Positions 37,765 through 49,275 of a DNA stretch of 64,000 nucleotides are shown piece by piece. The position numbers were made by a program, and so were the translations under genes. The DNA comes from Agelaius tricolor (taxonomy: Eukaryota; Chordata; Aves; Passeriformes; Icteridae). The notes below the pieces were generated by a model that was not told the DNA's origin, ran no database searches, and saw only the letters and a program-made list of their open reading frames with translations. Within the stretch, counting starts at the first letter, position 1, and each line of letters opens with the position of its first letter. Location of the stretch: positions 14,986,501-15,050,500 of the forward strand of contig JALJCS010000015.1 in assembly GCA_023055355.1 (NCBI GenBank), written 5' to 3'.

Positions 37765-40700
37765 CTATAAAACAAGCAAACAAAATCATCAGAAAGATCA
37801 CAGGAATAAGTGTAACACTTGGCTTGAGTATCAGCATCAAGAATCACAGATCTTCTCAACTGGCCTGAATTTTTCTTTGGGATAAGTAGGACAAACTCAC
37901 CTCTGTATCCTAGACTTGTAAATAAAAGTCTTGGATACTGAATGGTTTAATTTCTAATTATAGATTTGGTTTGTAGAGCTATTTCAGTATGAGGTCACAC
38001 CTCATGTACAAAAGTGGAGAACAAGAACAAAACCAAGTGTTACCACCTTGTCTTCACATATTTCAGAAGTTACACCATCTGAACAAGCTGGCAAGTGCTC
38101 CCTGTTTCAACTTGATCTCATTTACTGTAAACAACAGACCTGTTAACATGGATTGTCTGCAAGTGGCTTACACCAACTGATTCATGTATTTAGCTCCTCA
38201 GGTATTTCACCATCCACAGGCCATTCTAAGAGTGTCTTGTCAATGGCACATAACAAGAATTAATTCACCAGCTCGTTGTTCAACACAAGCTTACTGCCCA
38301 TCCTCTTCTGGCAATGAGGCTGAAGTAGACTCAATGTTTATCTTTGAACCTGTGATAACTTCAAGATACAAACCATGATTTTTCATAGTGCTGAGAATCT
38401 GCAGTTCCTAGTGAAGGTGCATCCCACACTTCTGAACACAAGTCCCTCTGTTCCAGAGGGGTTAAGCATAGAGCATGCACAGCAGTCCAGACAGATGGCT
38501 GTATCACATTACATTTCTCAAGAAAGCAAATTCATTTTTATTTATCCTGATCTCTCTCTGAAAGTCTGAAGAATTGTGCTAAAATTCAAAACACAAAAAA
38601 GCTGCACTCAAACCCTACTACATTGTATTTTAAGACCTGAGTTTAAAATTATTTGTAGTTATATTTAAGACCTAAGTTCACTTCAAGCAAACTATAATTG
38701 CTTAACATCTACACCTGTCAGCCACTAGTCCCTCTTCTCAATCCCTGTCCAGGAACCTTGGAGTTACAGGTTTAAATTGCACTGCAAGCCTAGAAAGGCA
38801 TGAAATTCTGTTTTAGGACACAGGACATAATAGTTACTTTGGTTTCCTTTAGCTGTCAATTACTCACACACCTGTGTAAGATTTAACAAATTCCTAAGAG
38901 AAGCAAAATACACATTCCCAAAACCTCCACAGAGGATACTCCCAGGCCCAGCTTTCTGTGCACAGTTGGACAAGAAAGCTCTTTTCATATTTTAGGCCTC
39001 TGAGCTTTACTCATACAAAGGGAACTGAAATGGGTTCAGACTCTAGGTTGGAAGTATTAAGGTCATACAGATTTGGCCAGACTTACAGAAGAGCAAATCT
39101 CTTGTGTCAGATCAATGGCCTAACAGCAGGTAGCATCTGTGTTTTCAGGGTGGTAAATTCGACTCCCAAGCACAGCTGCTATCACATTTTAAACATCCTT
39201 ATTTCACAATCACACACCTGGGCAGTATAGTCAACATCCAAGTCACCAAGCCTGCACACTAACATAAAAATTCAAAGTCTTGTAGCCACATCACTGTCGT
39301 TTCAACTGCTCCAAAGAGATCCACAGCCTGGTGTTAGTCACCATCATGAGCTCTCCACTGACACTTGCTGTACATACCTCAGTCTGGAGGAGTTTACCCA
39401 GTGTGGCCACTCCTCTGGGAAAACACATAGCAAATTAAAAAATCACCCAAGTACAATAGATTGAAAAAACAAAACAAAACCAGCCCCACACTCGCCTCCC
39501 AAACAAGTTAAATCTAGTTCTTTACAAGTGAAAAGGTTGTATTGATTGCACATCCATAATTGCTGCATATCAGCCTAACCTGGAGTTGATCCAGAAATCA
39601 AATAACTTCAGCCTGTATTAGGGGATTTTATGTTGAAGAAAAAGCACCCTAAAACCATGGCACCAACTCCCTGGAAACTCTACTGAGTGATGCCCACCCT
39701 GCTGAGAGGTAGGACTCATGTCATATTTGGAAACCAGGAGTAGGATTTAAGTTTGATGCCTGCAGTTTCCATTCCAGACCTGTGGGTACCTAGTTTGGGA
39801 TGGCTGCAGTGGAGCCAACAATCAGCACAGGTAAAAATCACCTTGATTCACTTTGTATGGATCAAGCTTCAATTCCAACACATGAAGTTACATCATTATC
39901 AGATATTCCTAAACATCTAAGGGCAAATTTAGTTGACAGTTTTGATGCTTAGCAGTCACACATCTAACACTGAAGCCAAGGACAAAAAATAACCACAGCT
40001 TATTCTTCTGAAGCTAAAGCAAGGTAGCTGTTGCCATATTAAACTTCCCCACACACAATAAGTGCATTCACCCTTAACAGCTCCTGTACCATCACACAAA
40101 CCCAAGACCAAGCTGTATGCCAGCACTGCACCTCATTTAGTCCCTCAAGGCACAACAGCCTCACTCAAGCACCAGATGCCTTCTGTTCAATCCTGAACCT
40201 GTCAAAAAGCCTTAGAGACTGTAAGGAACGAAGGAATTCTTATTTTAAATATGGAAAGTAGAATTACGGTTTCTAGATCTAAAAATTAGTATGTTAGCTT
40301 GCTATCTCCTCCTAAAAAAGTATTTGTATTTTGAACAGTAAAATACTATTAAATAAATAAAATAAAAACCAGAATAAATTTGACCAATTATAATGTTGAT
40401 TTTCTCAGAAAAAAGAAAAAGCTAAAAAAAATGTGGTTTAAATTAATGATCCTTGACTAATTGTTTTTGTTTGCTATAATCTTATTCTCTTTCCTGTGCC
40501 ATTTATATATGGTTTTGCTGAACACTCATTCTTCCTGGAAAGGTTCATTTTCCTTTTCTGATTTGTCACCTTTTCCTCCATGCTGTCTTGTGTTTTCTGC
40601 CTGTCATTACAGATGTAAGAAGCTTAGAGATGTACCTAAAGAAAGAACAAGATGGGAATGATCTGTGTCATCAAGCCCAGTCCCTTTCAGTGAGACACAA

Positions 40701-43700
40701 CCCATGTAAGACTGTATTGATACACTTATCAGTACAGTATTTTAATGAGATAAATATAATATAAAAGGCTTTAGGATCTATTGCAAACCTATGAGGAAAG
40801 CACAGGTTCTGATATTGTCAAACACTAGGGCAACACAGGGTGTATTTCAGAGCCATTCAGCCAAATCCACCTGTAGTTCACTCAAATCTGTCCATGGTTA
40901 CAGAAACAAAATATCCACTTAATATAACAGCAGATAAAAGAAGTTTCAATAAACTAGAAAGCTCCTAAGGTGTTGCTTAAAAAGGACACGTGTCCTTTTA
41001 AAGGCACCTGCTGAAAGTTACCATTGTGTAAGTGCATTACTGGATATTCCACCTTAATTCCCCATGGAAAAGGAGATCATTTCCTTAAGCTAATTAATTT
41101 CCTTGCCTTTGTCACTTCAAAGCAAGCCTACCTCCCCACATCCACTTCAGAACATCATGGTCCATTTGATTCACAGCTTCTTCACAAGGCACAGCTGTAA
41201 AGCTGAGCCACCAGCACACAGTGTAATACTTAATTCACATTATTCATTCTATTTCTTGAACTCTGCTTGTACTAGAGAATTTATCCCCACCCCAAATGCC
41301 ACCCAGCAGTGCTTCAGTGCTGAAGCAGAAACCCCATACAGGGCACAAAAGCTGCAGCTCCCAGCAGCTCTGTCTTCAACAGGTATGTATCTGCTGACAC
41401 TGCTGAACTGAAGGGCTTCTCTGCAGGGGCCTTTTGCAGTGACATCAAAACAAAACTCTCCAATACCTTTGCCAGGCTGCACACTGACATGTCAAGAGTA
41501 AATCCCATCCCTCTACACATCTCTCACCACAATCCCTACAAATCTCATCCTACAAGGTACAAGGTGATTGCTTTGCATCCATCTGCCTTGGCACGGGGCA
41601 GACTGCACCAGGAGCAGGACAAGCTGCAGGACCCAGTGAGCAGCAGCACTGGAGAGAAAGCTGCACCCAGAAGACAGAGAACTGAGACTGAGTGAGCTTG
41701 AGTAAAACTAGGGTTACACGGCCTCAGGCAGGCTTTTTTATCCACAAAATCCAAAAATACAGAATCTTTTCCATTGCTTGTCCCAGCTTTGGTGTCTCTG
41801 TCTACACTCACCCCTCTCCCATCCCTCCTGCCTTAGCTCTGGGTGTGAGATTAGCACCAGCACTGCCCATAACTCCTCAGGGGAGCTCAGTCCTTAAGAG
41901 ACTCATTTCTGCCACCTGTCTGGATGAAACCTCTCCTACTGCTTCCTTGCCAAGCTACACAACACATGATTCTGTCAGTTTGCTGCAGCACAAAGTCGAT
42001 CCTTCTGCTCATGCAGCACCACCAGAGCTACTCAGAGGGATGGCTTGAGGAAAAGTCACTTTTTTACTTGGAAAAACAAGACTAGTAAAGAGATTGCCTT
42101 CTCTGAAACATGTAAGTGCCAGAGACATTGGGAGCAGGTGAGCTACTGTCACAGCTCTGCAGTATGGAGAAAGAACAAAAAGTTCAGCCAGCAGTTATGC
42201 TTTACCACATTATCTGACCTGGACACAGGTAAGGCTGCTGCTATCAATTAAAAAAATTAAGTCATTCTGAATTGGAGAAAGGTAGGCCTGTGATTCTAAA
42301 AGAATACAACATTTTCTGAAAAAGTCAACAAAAACTAGCATGAACAATAGTAAAAGATAAATTGCTAAAAAAACCCAGAGGTGGTTGCCAGGGATTGCCA
42401 CATTTAAAAAGCAAGCTGTATTCAAAGAATCAATGAATAACCATCATAGGCACAGAAGGTCTGTAAAGTTCTTCTGGTCTGCAAAACACTAAGAAAAAAC
42501 CCACTGAATTTAAAGAGGAAAAACCTCAAACCAATACATTGTAATACTAGTGGAGAAAATTGCCTTCTATTACCCAGTTATGACTATATTTATTCCACAA
42601 GTAATCTCAGCCTAAATAAACCATGCTCCCAGGATAGTAAAGCCAGCCCAACACCACCAAAGTTACTCTCTCTTAAGATTGAATTCAAGCTTGTTTTCTG
42701 GAAAAATTGAAAATCGGTGCAACAAATTAGCACCAACATCACCCTTAAATCTGTGCTGCTGGTCCAATCACATGTGAATCCACAGCAAAGATGGCTCTGA
42801 CCATCAGTTGCTGCATCCTTCACTACTGATTAAGAGGAGCAAATAAGGACAATGAAAGCACTCTCAGCTTTTTCAGTTCCTGATACTCTTGCAATTTTTA
42901 CCACACAGGTATTTTAGATGACTTAGATTAGAGTCAGCAGTCTTTAGACTGGTAAGTAAAGTAAAGCAGCCAACGGTTTTAGGCTATTTTTCCTTCAATA
43001 GCTTTTCTTTTGCCACTAAACTTGCAAAGACAGGAGTGTCTCCAGTGTGCACTTTCTAGGAACACAATGCAACCAGCATCACAGGACCAGTTAATCTTCT
43101 TTCTATTCAGCTCCACCAACAACCACTTGATAACAGATCATCCTCCTTTAGCAAAAGATCCACTCCCAACAGAGAAACTATGCAAATTATCCCAGAATAA
43201 TGCAGGTTTGCAAGGGACCTCCTCCAGCTCAAAGCAGGAGGACAAACCTGTTCCACTGCCTGAGTGGCCTCATACAAAGGGCAGCTGTCCCAGCCGTGCC
43301 CTTGTGTCCTGCCCTGCCATGAGGTACCCTGAGAAAAGCCTGGCTCCATTCTCTGGTCATGGCCTGACACAGACTGGAGGCTGGGATTTAAGTTCTGCTC
43401 AAGTCTTTCCTAGACTAAACAAGCCCAGGCAGAGTGTCCAGTAACACAGGGATGCAGAAATACTGGAACTGACTGAGGGGCATCATGCCTCATCAGCCAT
43501 TTATCCTCAACACTCTGCAGCTCTGCCTGGTAAATGCCAATTCAGCAGTGAACCTTTCTCATCTGAAAACCTGTAACATTTCCAGTTGAGGAACACATTT
43601 ATGCATTCAGAACTGAAGGAAAGAAGTGTTTCTCTGATGTATTTCACAATTATCTCCACAGCAGTTGACTGATGCACAGAGGAGAACCCTCTGTGAACTA

Positions 43701-46164
43701 CAGCTCAAGGCCAATCAGAAACCACTGACTTCAGAGACCTCCACCAAGTAATTGCCATGGACTGCTCTGTGCCAGAAATGACATTATCCTAAATATGCTT
43801 TTAGAGCTAAAAATAATTAAGCCTAGATATGTGAACAGTGAAAGGATGGAAAGGCAGAATAGAATGGGGAAGATGACAAGGTCCAGACTATTTCCTTTTG
43901 GGGAAATACTTTCCCCTTCTTAGTCTTTTTATTCCTCTACTCCAACTTTGTTAAAACAAATTAATGAGGGAATTATGCTAACCTGAAGTGCATCTTCGTT
44001 AGAAATGTCAGCAAGTGTAAGGCCACTAGTACACAAAGCACCTGAGGAAGACTCTGGGAAAGCTTTCACTGTACCTGCAGCTCAATGCTCACCCCAATTG
44101 CAACTTGACAACCCAAGAAAGCCACACAGAGTCAGTCAGGAGGATTTTCAAACACACAGACATATATTACAGATAACTGCAGAGGGGGACATAATGCTTT
44201 GTTGTTAAGCAAAAGCCACAATGCTACACAACTGCCTTTTTTTCCAGAACACTCTTCATGCAAGCCAAAAACTGAATTCAAGCTTGCAAGGCTGAAGCCA
44301 CATTCCCTTTATCCAAAATGAATACAGGACTGCCCAGTTTAAAAAAAAATACAAAACCGGGTGGCACTGGGGAACTGGAGGGGAGAACTGCTACACCCTG
44401 TTTTTCTTTACCTTATAGACACAGTAACAAAACACTGAATGGCCAAACTTGCCACAATATCTATAAGTTTCAAAAAAACCTCAAAGAATCATACTTGCAA
44501 TGTTACCAGCTATCAGTACATGTTGCAATTCCTTAACTAATCATACTCTGCACTTTCATTAACTAAATGTTCCTCTTATTAACAGGGGAAAAGAAATCCC
44601 AGCAGAGGGAACTGCAGAAAGTTGTTACCATTTGCATTTTTCCAAAGACCTGAACAAACACAGGTGTTAAGCAAATATATTTCAAATCATCTAACAAGTA
44701 ACTTGCAACCTTTTAGGCAAATAATAATTAAGGGCCCAGTGGGAAAATAGTTAAATAGTCCAAAAGTGAGCCAAAATATCACCTCATTTTAAATGAGATC
44801 AGGCATTTCACTATATACAGAAAATTTGCTATTTCTAGGTGAAGGTCTGTGAAATGCCTTTTGTTTTGCTGCTGCTAAAAGAAAATGTAAAGTCACGGCA
44901 CACAAATACAGAAATCACTGCTTGAACACAACTTTTCAAGAAGGCAGAAGAGTATTAACTTGAAAAGGCAGATGATTAAGGAATCAGAATTCACTTTCAA
45001 GCAACGTCTCTGTAACCAATTCCTGCTCAAGCATTTACCTAGGCTTTTTTTCCCCCCAGTTCAGTGCAGTATGTCCAGCTCTACGATATATTTACACTGG
45101 AAATTATGGACTCAAATGAGCTGAATTATTATTTCAGCCGGCCTCAGATGGGAAGTTCAATTTGAATTGCAAGAAGAGGCTTTTAGGGATTTAAATGTCT
45201 TCAGAAAGCTATCTCACATTAACTGAATGTGACACACAATCCTTGCTATTGCACACCTTTGCAGGTTTTCATTGTTCTCAAAACTGAAAAGTGACAACAG
45301 CCAGAGAAGGCAAAAAAATTTTCTCTCTTGCACATCCTACTTGAAAAGGGCAACTCAATGTAAAAACTACACTATTGCAGCAGATCACTGAGCACATGCA
45401 CTTTGCTAGCTCCACTCCAAGGAGGCATGAACCTTTCACGTTCATTGTGACCAAGTGATTCAACCATGTCAGGTAACTTCAGTCCTCTCACAACCTTCTG
45501 CTAAGACAGAAAACAGCAAGAACATTAAATCCGAGCGCACCTTCTGCCCTGCACAAACCATCTCCTCGCAGCTCCTGGTTCACCCCCTTTCCTCCCTGCG
45601 ATACCGAGCCCTGGCAAAGCAAGACCGAAGCACGGACGGGTACCAGGTCGAGAAGCTTCGGTGCCTCTGAGGGCAGCGCCGGGCACAGCACGGCCGGGGA
45701 GCGCCGGGGGCTGCCGGCGGGGCGAGGCGAGCACAGCCCGCACCCCGCATTGTGTCCCGGCCCCGCCGGAGCGATGCGCCCCGAGCCTGCGGGCCGAGCT
45801 GGCCCCTGCGAGGCCCCTCGCTCCCCCCGGGCCGCCCGCCTCCCTCAGCCCACCCGCCGGCCCACCCACACGCGGGCCCCGCCGGTCCCGGGCACGGCCG
45901 GCGATGGCTCAGCTCCCGCCTCCGCCGCCGCCCCTCCGGGACCGCGCTGCCGGCGCCTCAAAGACGGGGAAGGTCAGGGCGGCTCTGCTCGGCGGCTCCC
46001 GCCCAGCCCGGCCCGCGGCATCCGGCAGCGCCCCGCGGCGGGGATGGGGCTGGGCCACGGGGCCGCGGGGGGCGAGCGCGGGGTGTGGCGGTGCCGCGCG
46101 CCGGCCCGCAGGCGGTGCCGGTGCCGATCCCGCCGCCACTGCCAGTCGCGCCCCCCGCACTCAC
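37765..46164 (-). other. NUTF2 intron 1 (8.4 kb)
   Basis: This is the intron between the non-coding CpG-island exon and the first coding exon. Bases 40240-40500 are strikingly AT-rich. No coding exon, RNA gene or well-preserved repeat was recognised. Its right end (45.5-46.16 kb) lies inside the CpG island. Confidence 0.65.
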
Positions 46165-46200
46165 CCGCGGCTCCCACTATGGCGGCGGCAGCGGCCCCGT
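46165..46200 (-). other. NUTF2: NUTF2 non-coding exon 1 (donor end; 5' limit uncertain)
   Basis: On the minus strand, GCCGCCATAGTGGGAGCCGC is followed by a GTGAGTGCG donor at 46163-46164. It fits a 5' untranslated first exon, because the first coding exon has its own acceptor (AG at 37765-37766) 26 bases before the ATG. The motif ATGGCGGC (plus strand 46179-46186) is a YY1-type initiator element. The transcription start is not determinable by eye, so the upper boundary is approximate. Confidence 0.5.
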
Positions 46201-46328
46201 GCGCGGCGCGAGCCCCCTCAGCCTCCCTCGCCCGCGCTTCTGCCCCGCCCCGCTCCGCCCGGCCCCGCGGCATGCCGGGACGGCGAGTCACACCGGCCGC
46301 CGGACGCGCACGGGGAGGGGCCAGTGGA

Positions 46329-46350
46329 ACTACAACTCCCGACAAGCCCC
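46329..46350 (+). promoter_or_regulatory. ZNF143/THAP11-type (SBS) promoter motif
   Basis: ACTACAACTCCCGACAAGC resembles the known Staf/ZNF143 site (ACTACAATTCCCAGCATGC). The ACTACAAYTCCC half is perfect and the 3' half is degenerate. It lies just upstream of the inferred NUTF2 start, the usual position in housekeeping CpG promoters. A second weaker relative, GAGCATTGTGGGATC, is at 46425-46439. Confidence 0.6.
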
Positions 46351-46490
46351 GTGCCGTACCCCGCGGTGGCTCATTTGAATGAGGGAAGGGGCCCGCGCGC
46401 CGCTGGCCCCGCGGCGGGGCCCCGGAGCATTGTGGGATCGTGGGGGAGCGGAGAGGAGCGGGGCCCTGCGCCTGGGGAGTGACGGGGACG

Positions 46491-46615
46491 GGGTTGTCCC
46501 CCTTTGGGGAGAAAATTATCCCCTTTTGGAACAGGACCTTACCCCTTTGGGACAGGGTTGTCCCCGTTTAGGACAGGGTTGTCCCCGTTTAGGACAGGGT
46601 TGTACCCTCTGGGCC
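46491..46615 (+). repeat. Minisatellite, about 21-bp unit
   Basis: Imperfect tandem copies of GTTTAGGACAGGGTTGTCCC (for example two near-identical copies at about 46567-46608, with more diverged copies before) sit at the edge of the CpG island. No coding role is evident. Confidence 0.75.
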
Positions 46616-48028
46616 AGAGCAGGACCTGCGGCCCTGACTGAGGACGTGGGTGGTCCCAGCCGCAGAACTGCAGGTCCTGAAGTTAATTTTAGTTCCCCCC
46701 ATAAGAGCTACACAGTGACGATTTTTAAGGAAATTGCTCGATTTGGTTGCAGCGAAGTTAGCAAAGAAGGTGTGAGGTGGTAGGAAAACGCCTTCAAATA
46801 AATACTTGTGAAGATGTAAGTGGTCTAAAAAGCATGGTTTGGGTCCCACTGGAGCCCTCCCATATTCCCTTAAGCAGCAGCAGTAGACAGGACTCATAAC
46901 GGTACAGGAGTTGTCAGGATTTAGGATTATTTGCCTAAATGGGTTGTGGGTGAAGTTACATTCCTAAATTTCTTGTGTGACTGGAAAGCTGAATGGTAGG
47001 TGCTCTTGTACTGCAGTGGTGGATATGGGATATGGGCTACTTAGGGAATACATGGCTTGTTAGTGCTTGAGCTCTGCAGCTTGGGGATGCTAGGCGAGAA
47101 TGCATCATCTTAAATAAAATTATTAAACCTCTGGGCCAAAAGCTATCATATTATTACACAAAAACTTTCAAGAAACTGAAAAACCCTGCAAAACCTAAGG
47201 AAAAAAAAAAAAAGGAAAAGGAGCTCAAAATAGGTACAGAACCCAAAAAGGGAGTGACTATTAATCTTTATAGGAATTGTTATGAGCTTAAAAATATTGC
47301 AAGATATTAGAATACAGGAAGGTGAAGGGTTGAAAGAGAAGAAAAATGCGCACTGAGCAGCAGCAAAGGGTTTTTTGCTAGCATAGTAAGGTGCCTCCCT
47401 ACAGAATTAACCTCTTAATTCCCTGAGGTATGGTTGCTCACTTCCCTCATTTAGCAGGAAATGGGAGAAAGTGTGCATGAGGAAAAGTGTCTGCCTTTAT
47501 CAGAGTTTATCCTGCACTGGAGGGGACACACAAGGATCCCTGAGTGCAGCTCCTGGCCCTGCACAGCACAGCCCCAGCACTCACACCAAGAGCACTGCCC
47601 AAACACTTCTGAGCTCTGGCAGCCTTGGTGCTGTGACCTTTGCTGGTGCTTTCACTGGCCTAAACCCCTCAGTGGTAACACATCACTGAAACCATTCCAG
47701 GAGCCCCAAACCCACCCCATTCTTTGCCACTTCACACCATCCCAGTCACAGAGATTCTCCACAAACACTCAGTTTCTGTGTCCCCTGGGCTGCACTAAAA
47801 GTTAGGTTGTAGTGCCCCAGTTTCCAGTCCCATCCATGGGGTTGGGCAAACAGAGGTAGAGGGAACATTGGCCACATGGACCTACAGACCCCTTTAAATA
47901 AGGGGCCACAGGCTTCTTTCCTCTAACTCCCCTAATCCTTCAGAAATCCTTCATCAGAATCACCCCAGATATGCCCATACCAGTCCCTTGGATCCACATC
48001 TGCTATCATCATCCAGAAGTGGATAATC
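46616..48028. other. Intergenic stretch, no gene recognised
   Basis: Unique-looking sequence with an A run at about 47201-47215. Open frames at 47461-47805 lack homology that I can recognise and lack exon structure. Confidence 0.55.
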
Positions 48029-48225
48029 CTATTGTTTGGGGGGGGGGGGTTTGTTTTTGGGTTTGGTGGGGGTTTTTTTGTTGTTGTTGTTGTTGTTTTG
48101 GGTTTTTGTTTGTTTGGTTTTGGGATTTTTTTTATTTTGTTTGGGGAGAAGATTTTTTGTTTATTTAGTTTAGTTTTGGGGTTTGTTTTTTTTTGTTGTT
48201 TTTTTTTTTTGTTTTGTTTTGACAG
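48029..48225. repeat. T/G-rich low-complexity tract (poly-G, TTG and poly-T runs)
   Basis: About 200 bases consist nearly only of G and T, starting with a run of ten or more G, then (TTG)n, then poly-T. On the minus strand this is an A/C-rich tail that follows an AATAAA hexamer at 48226-48231. That arrangement could be the decayed tail of a retroposed transcript, but no source gene is recognisable. Confidence 0.75.
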
Positions 48226-49154
48226 TTTTATTTCAATCCTTCTTTCCAATAAACATATTTGATGTCCTTCCCTGTTGGTTTTTCTAAGACATCTCTCTCC
48301 AGCTGTTTCTCTATTTGCAGTCTCCTGGAGTAGCCCCACTGCCTGTGCTGTACCAGTCATGCTCCCAAGGTGGCACACACGCTCTTTGCCATCTCCTCTT
48401 CTGCCGCGGGGCCCTGCTGTGCCTCTCTGCCACCTCCTCCACCCATTCCATCCCTAAAGGGGAAGGGCCACAGCCCTGACTCCCCAGAACCCTCTCTATT
48501 GACACTCTGCTGACTATGCCAAGTAAAATGTTGTGTAATCCTATAAAAACAAGGCAAGTAATATATCCAAATGGAATTTATTTACAAGGCAGCTGGCAAA
48601 AGAGCTTTTATTTGCTCAGAGTGGCTCTTTCTGGCAGAGGGCCCCTCCTGTTAGCAGCAGAGCTGTGCTCACCTCAGGCTGTGCTGGGGCTGCCTGATGA
48701 GCCCTCAGGAGGACACACTGCACCCCAGGGCTGGAGGCTCGAGCTTTTGGGCACAAGGAAGTCAGGAGGTGATGTGGTCTGATGCTTTCTGCTAGATGAG
48801 GACCTGTCTTCTCAGCCTGCCTGTCCCCTGAGCCATCCCCATCAAACCTTCTTTGATGCATTCCCTCCCTCTTTTCCCGTGCCCTGCAGGGCTCCCTTGC
48901 ACCTGGCAAGGAGCAAGTGCTGAAAGGCTCCTGCCACCCTCCCCCTGTGTCACTTGAGCTCCTTGCGTGCCCCAGCAGCTTCCTGGTGCTTCTGAGTGCA
49001 GATCCAACTAAGATCCAGTCATATCTGGAGATAAAATCCTGAAGCAGCTCCATAGCTGCTGGACCACACTGAGCAGGCTCAAGCCAAGCTGCTCTTTCAG
49101 CACCCTCCTCAAATTTCACATCAAACAACAAGGAAAAGGGCAGGGAAAGGCTAC

Positions 49155-49275
49155 CTTGTGATGGGATGTCCATGCTTTGTTGAGTCTGGGTAATCTGGGG
49201 CAGATTCAGCTTCTTAGTGTTGGCCAGCCTCTGCTTGATGGTGAGAGACATCTTCTGGAAGGCAGAGGGAGTCAG
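49155..49275 (-). CDS. Orphan candidate coding exon, gene unknown
   Basis: A 121-base open segment is bounded by a strong acceptor (long pyrimidine tract then TTTCAG) and a donor (CAAG/GTAGCC). It reads LTPSAFQKMSLTIKQRLANT then KKLNLPQITQTQQSMDIPSQ, with an ATG in good context at 49251. The composition (Lys, Gln, Thr, Leu, no low complexity) looks like real protein. I recognise no family and found no convincing partner exon within 10 kb on the same strand. It could be an exon of a gene whose other exons I missed, a pseudogene remnant, or chance. Neighbouring sequence offers no help. Confidence 0.3.

Larger units (their letters stand above)
45520..46480. promoter_or_regulatory. NUTF2: CpG island, NUTF2 promoter (possibly bidirectional)
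   Basis: About 1 kb is dominated by G+C with abundant CpG, while flanking DNA is AT-rich. It contains the non-coding first exon donor of NUTF2, a YY1-like ATGGCGGC, and a ZNF143/THAP11-type motif ACTACAACTCCCGACAAGC at 46329-46347. No TATA box was seen. A partner transcript on the plus strand would be possible, but no plus-strand gene is recognised directly after it. Long GC-driven open frames here are not believed to be genes. Confidence 0.75.

Noticed and set aside
45661..46482. Plus-strand open frame of 273 codons in the second CpG island
   Set aside because: Low-complexity Pro/Ala/Arg/Gly translation, with equally long frames in other registers and on the other strand; a CpG-island artefact.
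47932..48378. Minus-strand open frame rich in Lys, Asn, Pro and Thr
   Set aside because: Most of it is a translation of the A/C-rich low-complexity tract.
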